Below the pieces are notes generated by a model. It ran no database searches. It was not told the DNA's origin and saw nothing but the letters and a program-made list of their open reading frames with translations. DNA of 64,000 nucleotides from Blastopirellula retiformator (GTDB lineage Bacteria; Planctomycetota; Planctomycetia; Pirellulales; Pirellulaceae). Position 1 is the first letter of the stretch, and the number at the start of each line of letters is the position of its first letter. Shown here piece by piece: positions 44,784 to 52,648 of this stretch. Made by a program: the position numbers and the translations under genes. The stretch lies in assembly GCF_007859755.1 (NCBI RefSeq), contig NZ_SJPF01000005.1, positions 1-64,000 of the forward strand. Direction: 5' to 3'.

Positions 44784-44821
44784 GGGCAGGTTTTTGGTCC
44801 GCACAGCGGACCCTACGCCGG
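44784..44821 (-). repeat. Palindromic dispersed repeat, copy 4 (inverted)
   Basis: Same core GGTCCGC..GCGGACC with GGGCAGG before and CTACG after, matching copy 3 in orientation. It lies between the ATPase gene and polX. Confidence 0.8.
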
Positions 44822-44872
44822 AGGTGGTTTTGGCCGCTTTCGGCGTTACTCCGCGGCCTGCCCTACCTCGGA

Positions 44873-46603
44873 CTAGCGGCCGAGCATTTTTTGCATGTCG
44901 GCCCAACTGCGGGTGTTGGCGACATCCGACTTGGTTAGCCCGCCGCGGCGGGCTTGGAGGATGCCGTACCTTACTTGCAACAGACCTTCGGTCCGGTGGG
45001 CGTCGGTGTTGATCACGATCGGGATGCCACGTTGTTTGGCGGCGGCGCAGTAGACGTCGTTCAGGTCGAGACGTTTCGACGCCGCGTTCAGCTCTAGGAA
45101 CTTTTTGTTGGCGATCGCCGCCTGAAAGACTTCCTCCAGGTCGACCTCGTACGGCGGCCGCACGTTGATCAACCGTCCGGTCGGGTGGGCGATCATGCAG
45201 ACGTGTGGGTTCTCCAGGGCGCCGACGATGCGATCGGTGATCTGCCGCTTCGATTGGTTCTGGCCGTAGTGGACGCTGCCGATGACCCAATCGGCTTGGG
45301 CTAAGACCTCGTCGGGCAGATCCATGCCACCTTGTTCAAGGATGTCGCACTCGATTCCTTTAAGAACCTGGAAGTCGTCGTCGATCGTCTTACGAAACTC
45401 GTCGATCATCTTCCATTGCTCCAGCAGTCGATCGCCGTCGAGCCCGTTGGCCATCGATACCCGCTGCGAGTGGTCGGTGATCGCAATGTACTTCAGCCCT
45501 CTCTCGCGAGCCGCGGCGACCATCTCTTCGAGGCTGTTCGATCCATCGCTGGCATGCGTGTGCATGTGCAGGTCTCCCTGCAGGTCGCTTTCGACGATCA
45601 GATCGGGCAGCTTGCCGGACTCGGCCCAGCGAAACTCTTCACGATCTTCACGCAGTTCGGGCGGGAACCAGGGGAGATCGAGCGCGGCATAGACCTCCGC
45701 TTCTTCCTGGCCGACGACGTAGGTTTCTTCCCCGTTATCGGCGACGCGGAAGACGCCCCATTCGTTGACCTTCAGCCCCTTTTGTTTCGCGATGCTACGC
45801 ACGCGGACGTTGTGTTCTTTCGAGCCGGTGAAGTACTGCATCGCAGCGCCAAACGACTCGGCCGGGACGACGCGCAAGTCGACCTGCAGACCGGTATCGA
45901 GCCGGACCGACATTTTGGTGTCGCCGCGGGCGATCGTCTCTTCGACCAGGGGGAACTCGGCGAAGCGGTCCATCACCTCTTGGGCGTCGGTCGAAACGCT
46001 CAGCAGGTCAATATCGCCGATCGTCTCTTTGCCGCGACGATAGCTGCCGGCCGGTTCGAGCCGCTCGATGCTCTTGCATCCCTTAAGATGCTTCAGCAAG
46101 TCTTGCACGACCAGATCGGCTTTCGCCCAGTAGGTGCGATCGTCGGCCGCCGCAGCGATTTTGATCCCTTTCAGGATCGTCTCTTCGGTCTTGGCGCCAA
46201 ACCCTTTCAGCTCTTTAACGCGGTGGGCGACGCAGGCTCTTTCCAATTGATCGAGACTGGTCACCTTCAACTCTTTGTACAGCACGGCCGCCTTTTTGGG
46301 GCCGAGGCCTGGCACGCGCAAGATTGCCAATACCGACGCCGGGATTTTTTCGAGCATGTCGTCGAGCTGTTGTAGCTTGCCGGTGTTGACCATCGCGACG
46401 ATCTTCTTCGCTAAGTCGTCGCCGATGCCGTCGAGCTTGGTCAGGTCCTCGTTCTGGTCGACCATCGTCGCCAGCGGATCGCCCATGTCGCGAATCGTGC
46501 GGGCCGCATTGCGATAGGCCCGCACGCGAAACGAATTCGCCCCGTCGAATTCCAGCAGATCGGCGAGGGTATCAAAGCGGTTGGCGATTTGTTCGTTGGT
46601 CAT
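44873..46603 (-). CDS. polX: DNA polymerase X family with PHP domain
   Basis: The product is 576 aa. The N-terminal helical region has the helix-hairpin-helix LAILRVPGLGPKKAAVLYKEL. The pol-beta palm carries the catalytic GSYRRGKETIGDIDLLS with Asp197 and Asp199. The C-terminal half is a PHP phosphoesterase with DLHMHTHASDG (first His near residue 346), AITDHS and later CMIAHPTGR and NTDAH. Bacterial PolX enzymes fill gaps in base-excision repair and the PHP part gives 3'-5' exonuclease. The length matches the bacterial family. Confidence 0.95.
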   Translation of the reverse strand: MTNEQIANRFDTLADLLEFDGANSFRVRAYRNAARTIRDMGDPLATMVDQNEDLTKLDGIGDDLAKKIVAMVNTGKLQQLDDMLEKIPASVLAILRVPGLGPKKAAVLYKELKVTSLDQLERACVAHRVKELKGFGAKTEETILKGIKIAAAADDRTYWAKADLVVQDLLKHLKGCKSIERLEPAGSYRRGKETIGDIDLLSVSTDAQEVMDRFAEFPLVEETIARGDTKMSVRLDTGLQVDLRVVPAESFGAAMQYFTGSKEHNVRVRSIAKQKGLKVNEWGVFRVADNGEETYVVGQEEAEVYAALDLPWFPPELREDREEFRWAESGKLPDLIVESDLQGDLHMHTHASDGSNSLEEMVAAARERGLKYIAITDHSQRVSMANGLDGDRLLEQWKMIDEFRKTIDDDFQVLKGIECDILEQGGMDLPDEVLAQADWVIGSVHYGQNQSKRQITDRIVGALENPHVCMIAHPTGRLINVRPPYEVDLEEVFQAAIANKKFLELNAASKRLDLNDVYCAAAKQRGIPIVINTDAHRTEGLLQVRYGILQARRGGLTKSDVANTRSWADMQKMLGR

Positions 46604-46717
46604 TCTCGGTTCCTGCGCAGCGGCGGCGTTTGGGGTCAGCCTAGCCGACGCGACCGAGGATGATCAACACCCCGCTCAGGGAATGACGAAGGACGAATGT
46701 CGAATGACGAATTCGAA

Positions 46718-46752
46718 AGAAAAAGCGGGGCGGACTTGGGTCGCGCCCCGCT
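46718..46752 (-). terminator. Rho-independent terminator after the Pro/Gln-rich gene
   Basis: Read on the minus strand, AGCGGGGCG and CGCCCCGCT pair around an 11-base loop and run into TTTTTC. Confidence 0.8.
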
Positions 46753-46779
46753 GGGGAATTTTGGATTAGGACGCCGCAA

Positions 46780-48096
46780 TTAGCGACCGATTTGATGCCA
46801 GCTGCTTTTCTTTTTGGCCGGGATCGAAACGGTCGGCGTTTCGTAGCTGACTTCGCGGGCATGCGGCTTGGCGACGTCGTCCCACGCGATCGGCACAATC
46901 TTGGCCGTCGGGATCAGGGCTGACTTGTCGTTCGGGTTGAGCAAGGCCGGGGCCTGATCTTGCGGCTCGGTGCGAGTCGGGAAGTAGTCAGGGTCCGGAA
47001 TCGGTTTGATCAACGGGTTGATCTGCGGACGCGCGACCGTCGAAGGAGGCGTCTGCGTGGACGGAGCGGACGAAGGAGCGTACGGCGTGAAGGTCGATCC
47101 GAGCGACCGCGGCGCGGCCGGCGTGGTTGCGCCCTGCGTCGTGCTGGGGGTGGAAGTCGCTGGCGGCGGACCGAGTCGCATCATGGCGCCGGAGTTGGTC
47201 GACGGCGCCGGAGTCGGCTGCGGCGACGGTTTGATGATCGTCGCGCCCGGCGTTGGGCTCAGAACCGAGTTCCCTTCCGGAGCGACCCGCAGCGCGTTCT
47301 GGCTGCCGTAGTTGGGCTGCGTCGCTTCGCCAGGACGGAGCGCCGGCGCTTGATCGGCAGGCGAACCTCCCTGATACGGAGCGGCCTGCGGCGAGGCGCC
47401 TTGGTAAGGAGCGACCTGGTACTGCGAACTCGGCATCGGCTGGGACGTCCCCTGCGGATAGACGCCGGGTGGGTTGATCATCGAACTGGCGCCGCCACCC
47501 TGGGCCGGAACCCATTGGCCAGGCGTGCCTGGCATCGATTGGATCGGCGCCGCTTGATACGGTGACGGTGCGCCGCCGCAGCTGTTGCACGATCCCATCA
47601 CCGCCGGAGCGGCTTGCATCGCGGGGGCCGATTGCATGTAGCCGACGGTGGCGCAGCTGTTGATTTGCGTCTGGACGTTTTGGATGACCGGTTTGTAGGT
47701 CGTAAACGGCACGCGCTGCGTTTCCCAGCGATAGGTCGTGCAGCCGTTGTAGGCGAGCGTCGGCGTGTTGCTGCCAGGCAGGTAGACCGAGGTCGGCTTG
47801 TAGACGGTGACCGGAACCGGCTTGTACGTGGTCGTGTACTGCGTCTCAGGGATATACCGGACCGAAGTCTGGTTTTGATAAACCGGCGCGCAACTGGTGG
47901 GCGCCGGAGGCTGGATGTAATTGACCTGATACGGCTGCGGAGGTTGGCAAGCGGTCGGCGCATAGCCGGTGGTGATGACCGGCTGAGGGGGGGCTTCGTC
48001 TTTGCCGGTTATCCAGTCGGTCAGCCAGCAGCCGGCATGAGCGGCGTCGCCGATCGACATCAGCAAAATCAGGGCCAGGATAGGGGCTCGCGACAT
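46780..48096 (-). CDS. Secreted Pro/Gln/Ser-rich low-complexity protein
   Basis: The product is 438 aa with a signal peptide (residues 1-20, AAHAGCW). Residues about 60-110 form a Tyr/Thr/Val-rich strand segment (TSVRYIPETQYTTTYKPVPV, VTVYKPTSVYLPG), similar to YTV motifs in planctomycete envelope proteins. The rest is Pro/Gln/Ala/Ser-rich with QAAPYQGGSP-like near-repeats and no domain. It probably sits in or on the cell envelope. The ATG at 48096 is used; the frame is open to 48372 but that part has no family sense. A terminator follows. Confidence 0.7.
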   Translation of the reverse strand: MSRAPILALILLMSIGDAAHAGCWLTDWITGKDEAPPQPVITTGYAPTACQPPQPYQVNYIQPPAPTSCAPVYQNQTSVRYIPETQYTTTYKPVPVTVYKPTSVYLPGSNTPTLAYNGCTTYRWETQRVPFTTYKPVIQNVQTQINSCATVGYMQSAPAMQAAPAVMGSCNSCGGAPSPYQAAPIQSMPGTPGQWVPAQGGGASSMINPPGVYPQGTSQPMPSSQYQVAPYQGASPQAAPYQGGSPADQAPALRPGEATQPNYGSQNALRVAPEGNSVLSPTPGATIIKPSPQPTPAPSTNSGAMMRLGPPPATSTPSTTQGATTPAAPRSLGSTFTPYAPSSAPSTQTPPSTVARPQINPLIKPIPDPDYFPTRTEPQDQAPALLNPNDKSALIPTAKIVPIAWDDVAKPHAREVSYETPTVSIPAKKKSSWHQIGR

Positions 48097-48388
48097 GAGA
48101 AAGCCTTTTCTTTCGCACACATGTTTCTTGTCGCAGATCCATCGCGTTTGCTGGGGGCCAAGTCCGTGCCGCCCTGGATCGCCCAAAACACGATCCAGGG
48201 AAAGGTAGATCAGAAACCTAAGCCAGAACAGGAATTGCAGCCTGATTTCGGCGGAATTTCGCCACTTTCGGGGCGGTTGAGCCGCAGAGGAAACGAGCGC
48301 CGCTTGGGGATCTTTCGCCACATGCGAGAACTTTAGCGGTTGTGAAAAAACCGCGGAGACTTTTTGCGTCAAACGGGGCGCTGCGCCG

Positions 48389-48976
48389 TTACGCTCGCCG
48401 CGACTCGTACAGGTGATACAACTGGAACAACGTCTCGCGAAGGTCGCCCTGATGGCGGCGGCACATCATTCGCGCGTCGTCGGCAGTAACCAGAGGATCG
48501 ACATCACGCTGTAACATCTCGGCAAGCTGAACCGCCATCTCTTCGGACGGCTGCGTGCGGTAGACGACCGGTAGGCCGATTTCTGCGTGGGCCGTTACCA
48601 AGATTCGCCGGTTCGTTAACTCTCGGATACGAGGAGCGCTCCGCCACAGGAACCAGCGTCGCTTGAGCCAAGAGAGTTGTTCAAACCCGTCGACGACTAA
48701 AATCTCGAGGTCGTCAGGCGGACTTAATGTTCCGGTAGATGGAGCGCTGCGGTGGAACGTGACCCGTCGTTCGGTCAGGCCGTACTTACGCCACAGTGGA
48801 GATAGCGTATCTAACAGCGTCGACTTGCCCGAGCCGTGCGGACCGAGGATGGCGCCCCGCCAACCGACGTCGCGGAGTCCCTCGACGATCTGCTCGGCCG
48901 ACGGGTCTGAGGAGAATTGAAACGGGATCGCCCCCGGACGAACCTGCCGACTGGCGAACGGGTTCGTGCTAACCAC
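48389..48976 (-). CDS. Small P-loop NTPase
   Basis: The product is 195 aa. Walker A is GPHGSGKSTLL (near residues 45-55), and the Walker B strand LEILVVDGFEQ lies near residue 92. The C-terminal segment is helical, without an ABC signature. It is probably an AAA/STAND-type ATPase of its own small family. It starts with GTG at 48976 and overlaps the stop of the arrestin-like gene by eight bases, making it the last gene of a three-gene operon. Confidence 0.75.
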   Translation of the reverse strand: MVSTNPFASRQVRPGAIPFQFSSDPSAEQIVEGLRDVGWRGAILGPHGSGKSTLLDTLSPLWRKYGLTERRVTFHRSAPSTGTLSPPDDLEILVVDGFEQLSWLKRRWFLWRSAPRIRELTNRRILVTAHAEIGLPVVYRTQPSEEMAVQLAEMLQRDVDPLVTADDARMMCRRHQGDLRETLFQLYHLYESRRA

Positions 48977-49403
48977 GCGAAGCCCCGGCGCCGTTGTCGG
49001 CAGTCACGTCGCGATTGCCGCCGGCCGCCGAGGCGAGTTCAAACTCCAGCTCTTCGACCAGGTCGCGTCCCTTGCCAACGAAAACGCGAACCCGCACGAC
49101 CCAGTGGATTTTGACGATCTTGCCGTTGTACGAGAGAGGACTTCGGGGCAGTCGGGTCGTCAGCGTTTGCAGACGCGTCAAATCGCCGTCGGCCTCTTCG
49201 CCGGGGACCAGCCGCACAAACTCGTGGGCCGACAGGTCTTCTTCACCGGTTCCCTCGGTATGCCAGACCACCGAGGCTTCGATCGCCGAGATGTTGACTG
49301 CCGGCAGGTTGCTGATTTCAAACCGCGCAGTCAGTTCGTCGTCGGCCGCGTATTGTCGCGAAGGCCGATCGAGCGAGATCGTGATGTGCGGTTCGTCCGT
49401 CAT
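48969..49403 (-). CDS. Arrestin-like beta-sandwich protein
   Basis: The product is 144 aa. The alternating strands (HITISLDRPSRQYAADDELTARFEI, IEASVVWHTEGTGEEDLSAHEFV, KIHWVVRVRVFVGKGRDLVEELEFEL) fit an arrestin-like immunoglobulin sandwich similar to the sporulation-protein-related arrestin family. No enzyme motif. Middle gene of the operon with 8-bp spacing upstream and overlap downstream. The family call is from strand pattern only. Confidence 0.55.
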   Translation of the reverse strand: MTDEPHITISLDRPSRQYAADDELTARFEISNLPAVNISAIEASVVWHTEGTGEEDLSAHEFVRLVPGEEADGDLTRLQTLTTRLPRSPLSYNGKIVKIHWVVRVRVFVGKGRDLVEELEFELASAAGGNRDVTADNGAGASRG

Positions 49404-49411
49404 GCGCGTTG

Positions 49412-50710
49412 TTAGACCGGCGGATAAACGATGATCGGAAAGCTGCGCACCTGGCGACCGGCGCCTTTGGCGTCGAGATCGACCAGCAGCTTCCAGTGGA
49501 CGGCGTTGTGGCTCGATTTAAACGAGTGCATCGCCGCAGGGGGTATCTGAAAGTGTAATTGCTCTTCAAACGGGGCGCCGGGACGAACCACCAACCCGCG
49601 GAAATTCGCGACTTCGGCGTCGTAGACCTTGGCGGTCTCGGTCCGGACGTCGGTCCCATGCAGAAAAGTCGCCTCCTCTTCGCAGACCAGCGTAACCCGC
49701 ATCTTCTTGATGTGCATCCGTCCCGCTTGCGACAGGTGCAGTTTGTAGTCGCGTCCCGGCAAAAGCGGATGGTTGGAGATTTCGATATACGTCGGGCCGA
49801 CGCGGGTATGCAGCGCGATCTGGCGGAGGAAATGGTAGATCGACCAGACGCCGACCGCGATCGCCGCAATCGTCAGCAAGATCAGAAACCAGTTCGGCTC
49901 GCGGCGCTCGAGATCGGCGATCGCCGCCAGGGCGAAAACCGCCGTCATGCCGCTCCAGATCAAACTGAATAGCAGCGTGGCGAACAACCACCACGCCGGC
50001 GAAACTTCGATCGGCAAGCGATAGGCCAAGCGAACGCCGGGGCTGTTGGTCAGGTTGTCGCCGCTAGGAATATTGGGATAGGCGGACGGGGGCAACAGAT
50101 CGCCGATCAATTCGATCTTCTGCGCACTTTTCGCAAGGGCCGATCGCCGCTCGGCCGAAGCGCCAAACAGCAGCAGCGTATAGAACATGCCGATCGCGCC
50201 GATCGTTGCAAACGAGGCGAAGACGAGCAGCACGATCCATAGGGCGAAACTGGTCGAACGCCGCAGGATCACCGTCGACGGATCATACGATGCGTACCAA
50301 CAAGGATATTCCCAGCCCGGACGGAAGCCGGCGACGATCTGCTCGGCCGTTTCGCGATCGGAGTACCAGGTCGGATTGCGGCGATAGGTCCAGCCGTAAT
50401 AGTCGTCCTTTTTGGTGTGGACATGGACCAGGATCATCGGCTGATAGCGAACTTCGCCGCCATCCAGCTGTTTCTCGCCGAGATTGGTCTCCATTACGAC
50501 GCATTTTCCCGAGACGTAGGTCGCTTCCGGAAACAGATAGGTCGCCACGACCGATTCGAACGCAATCGACGCCACCACCGCGACCAGGCCAATCGAGCCC
50601 AGAAACAGCAGTGAAGCGAAAAACATCGCCTCACCCACGCTTCCGATAAGCTTGGAGCCTGTGCGACGTTTGCCTCGTTTTTTCTCCCACAGTCGGGGCC
50701 AGCGGGCCAT
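49412..50710 (-). CDS. Membrane protein with DUF3592-like and arrestin-like regions
   Basis: The product is 432 aa with four membrane helices (residues about 27-57, 155-185, 240-265, 275-300). The loop between helices 1 and 2 resembles DUF3592 (residues 60-150; VRYQPMILVHVHTKKDDYYGW). The C-terminal 130 residues form a beta-rich cytoplasmic or periplasmic domain. The ATG at 50710 has GAGG about 14 bases upstream. First gene of the three-gene operon; the system's job is unknown, but membrane protein, sandwich protein and ATPase co-transcribed suggest one machine. Confidence 0.7.
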   Translation of the reverse strand: MARWPRLWEKKRGKRRTGSKLIGSVGEAMFFASLLFLGSIGLVAVVASIAFESVVATYLFPEATYVSGKCVVMETNLGEKQLDGGEVRYQPMILVHVHTKKDDYYGWTYRRNPTWYSDRETAEQIVAGFRPGWEYPCWYASYDPSTVILRRSTSFALWIVLLVFASFATIGAIGMFYTLLLFGASAERRSALAKSAQKIELIGDLLPPSAYPNIPSGDNLTNSPGVRLAYRLPIEVSPAWWLFATLLFSLIWSGMTAVFALAAIADLERREPNWFLILLTIAAIAVGVWSIYHFLRQIALHTRVGPTYIEISNHPLLPGRDYKLHLSQAGRMHIKKMRVTLVCEEEATFLHGTDVRTETAKVYDAEVANFRGLVVRPGAPFEEQLHFQIPPAAMHSFKSSHNAVHWKLLVDLDAKGAGRQVRSFPIIVYPPV

Positions 50711-50818
50711 GCGCGAGTCGGTCCTCAAAGATTGGCAGCAAGTCGAATGCTGGGTGGAGTCGTTCCGGTACGCTAAAATATAGTCCTACTGACCCTTTCG
50801 CTACAGGATGCCGGGCCG

Positions 50819-52069
50819 ATGATCTGCTTACGAAACGCGCTATTTTTCCTTACGATCCCCCTAATCGCCGCGGTCAGCCAAGCTGGCGAATGGCCGCAGA
50901 TCCTGGGTCCGACCCGCAATGGCGTCGCCGAAGGGGAAAAATTGGACGATACTTGGCCGGCTGACGGGCCGCCGCTGGTCTGGAAAAAATCGGTCGGCGC
51001 CGGTTACGCCGGGCCGGTCCTCTCCGAGGGGCAGGTCATCTTGTTCCATCGGGTCGGCAATCTCGAGGTGGTCGAGTCGCTCGATCTGCAAACCGGCGAC
51101 AAGAAGTGGAGCACCAGCTTTGACGCAACCTATCAGGGATCGATCGTGCGGGACAATGGGCCCCGCTGCACGCCGCTGATCGTGGGCGACGCCGTGGTGC
51201 TATTGGGCGCCGGCGGCAATCTGTACTGCGTCGATTTCGCCACCGGCAAACGCCTCTGGGATGTTGACCTGGTCGAGAACTATGGCGCCCAGGAGGGATA
51301 CTTCGGATTTGGCAGTACGCCGATTGCTATCGACGGCGCCCTGCTGGTCAACGTCGGCGGTCGTAATGGCGCCGGCATCGTCGCGTTCGATTTGCAATCC
51401 GGGCGAGAAAAATGGAGGGCGACCAACTTCGCCGCCAGTTACGCGGCCCCGTCGTCGGTCAAGATTGGCGACAAGACCTGGGCGATCTTCGTGACGCGGC
51501 TCGACGCCTGTTTGATCGATCCGCAAACGGGCGCGATTGGCTTTCAGTTTCCCTTTGGGATGCGGGGGCCGACGGTTAACGGCGCGACGCCGATCACTTG
51601 GGGCGATCATCTCTTCGTCACCTCCAGCTATGGCGTGGGGGCAAAGCTGGTCAAGTTTACCGACCGCAATGCGCAGGTGCTGTGGGCCAGCGACAGTTCG
51701 CTCTCGAGTCAGTACAACACGCCGATTTATCTGGATGGCGCCTTGTATGGAATTAACGGCCGCGAAGACGTTGGCGCCGCTTCATTGACATGCGTTGATG
51801 CGATGACCGGCAAAGTCCACTGGACGCAGCAAGATTTTGGGACGGCGCATTTGATCTTGGCCGACGGCAAGTTGATTGCGATCGCCAATGACGGCGTCGT
51901 CTATTTATTGAAACCCGATACGAAACAGTTTCGACAGTTGGCCCGCTTTGACGGTTTCCGCGATGTGCCGCGGGCTGTGCCGGCGCTCTCTGGCGGACTA
52001 TTGGTCGCCCGCGATACGGCAGACGCAGGACGTGGGCAGCTGAAGTGCTTTCGCGTCGGCAAGAAATAA
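50819..52069 (+). CDS. Exported PQQ-like beta-propeller protein
   Basis: The product is 416 aa with a signal peptide (residues 1-21). Repeated blades of the quinoprotein/PQQ type are visible (GNLYCVDFATGKRLWDVDL, GIVAFDLQSGREKWRATNF, ASLTCVDAMTGKVHWTQQ), each with the W-docking Gly-x-x-x-W pattern. No heme motif or Ca/PQQ site is evident, so it is probably a BamB-like or structural propeller. The family is very common in planctomycetes. Monocistronic with a hairpin terminator at 52073. Confidence 0.85.
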   Translation: MICLRNALFFLTIPLIAAVSQAGEWPQILGPTRNGVAEGEKLDDTWPADGPPLVWKKSVGAGYAGPVLSEGQVILFHRVGNLEVVESLDLQTGDKKWSTSFDATYQGSIVRDNGPRCTPLIVGDAVVLLGAGGNLYCVDFATGKRLWDVDLVENYGAQEGYFGFGSTPIAIDGALLVNVGGRNGAGIVAFDLQSGREKWRATNFAASYAAPSSVKIGDKTWAIFVTRLDACLIDPQTGAIGFQFPFGMRGPTVNGATPITWGDHLFVTSSYGVGAKLVKFTDRNAQVLWASDSSLSSQYNTPIYLDGALYGINGREDVGAASLTCVDAMTGKVHWTQQDFGTAHLILADGKLIAIANDGVVYLLKPDTKQFRQLARFDGFRDVPRAVPALSGGLLVARDTADAGRGQLKCFRVGKK

Positions 52070-52072
52070 AGG

Positions 52073-52107
52073 AAGCCCGCGGTCGAGGACGATCGACCGC
52101 GGGCTTT
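52073..52107. terminator. Bidirectional terminator between propeller and alpha-CTD genes
   Basis: AAGCCCGCGGTCGA and TCGACCGCGGGCTT form a perfect 14-bp stem around a 6-base loop. The T/A tails are short on both sides, so it may serve both convergent genes. Confidence 0.75.
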
Positions 52108-52154
52108 GTACGCTTCTCTGAATGAATTGTGCGCTCCTCGCGCGGGCTGGTCGA

Positions 52155-52424
52155 CTAGACCGCCATCGCTTGACGAGCTTTGCGGTAAAAACCGATGCTC
52201 TCCAGCGAGGCGTAGACTTCTTCAAGCGTCTTCTCACCGAAGTTCGAGATGCTGAGGAGGTCTGCACGCGTGCAGTTGAGGAGGTCTCGAACGGTGAAAA
52301 TGCCACGTTCTTCGAGACAATTCGTCGTGCGAACCGTGAGGCCGATTTCCGCGGTGCTCATTTCGAGCTTGGACATCAAGCTTTCGGATTCTTGAGCAGC
52401 AGCATTCAGAGGAATTCGCGTCAT
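52155..52424 (-). CDS. Free-standing RNA polymerase alpha-subunit C-terminal-domain protein
   Basis: The product is 89 aa. Residues 28-79 are the alphaCTD helix-hairpin-helix fold: LTVRTTNCLEERGI, then LLSISNFGEKTLEEV. Residues R32, N35, C36, N61, G63, K65, T66 and E69 stand at the same spacing as E. coli alpha R265, N268, C269, N294, G296, K298, S299 and E302, which bind the minor groove of UP elements (S299 is T here). It carries no N-terminal domain and so cannot assemble into the enzyme core by itself. GGGAGG precedes the ATG at 52424; a longer TTG start (52442) is less likely. A hairpin (52460-52480) lies in its leader. Confidence 0.85.
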   Translation of the reverse strand: MTRIPLNAAAQESESLMSKLEMSTAEIGLTVRTTNCLEERGIFTVRDLLNCTRADLLSISNFGEKTLEEVYASLESIGFYRKARQAMAV

Positions 52425-52459
52425 GGGTTCCCTCCCAGGCAATAGAGTGGAGAATGGTT

Positions 52460-52480
52460 ACGGTTCTTCCCTGGAACCGT
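52460..52480 (-). promoter_or_regulatory. Hairpin in the alpha-CTD leader
   Basis: ACGGTTC pairs with GAACCGT around a 7-base loop, 36 bases before the start codon of the alpha-CTD gene. It could affect translation. Confidence 0.4.
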
Positions 52481-52580
52481 TATTTGGGTCATTCGATGGC
52501 GGCGACTGCGGCGCCACGTCCCTCGAACTTGAGTTAATATACTCGTCGCGCCAGGTTTGCACAGGACTTTACAAAAGATT

Positions 52581-52636
52581 TACGGGAACAACACCCGTAG
52601 TGCTAGCACTTGGTCGTCAACCAATCACCTCCTTTC
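52581..52636. promoter_or_regulatory. Structured promoter region of the helicase gene
   Basis: TACGGG/CCCGTA hairpin (52581-52599), a perfect 12-bp palindrome AGTGCTAGCACT (52599-52610) and ATCACCTCCTTTC (52624-52636), which is the sense of the 16S rRNA 3' tail. All three lie between two divergent genes. Confidence 0.5.
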
Positions 52637-52648
52637 AGCACGTAACGG

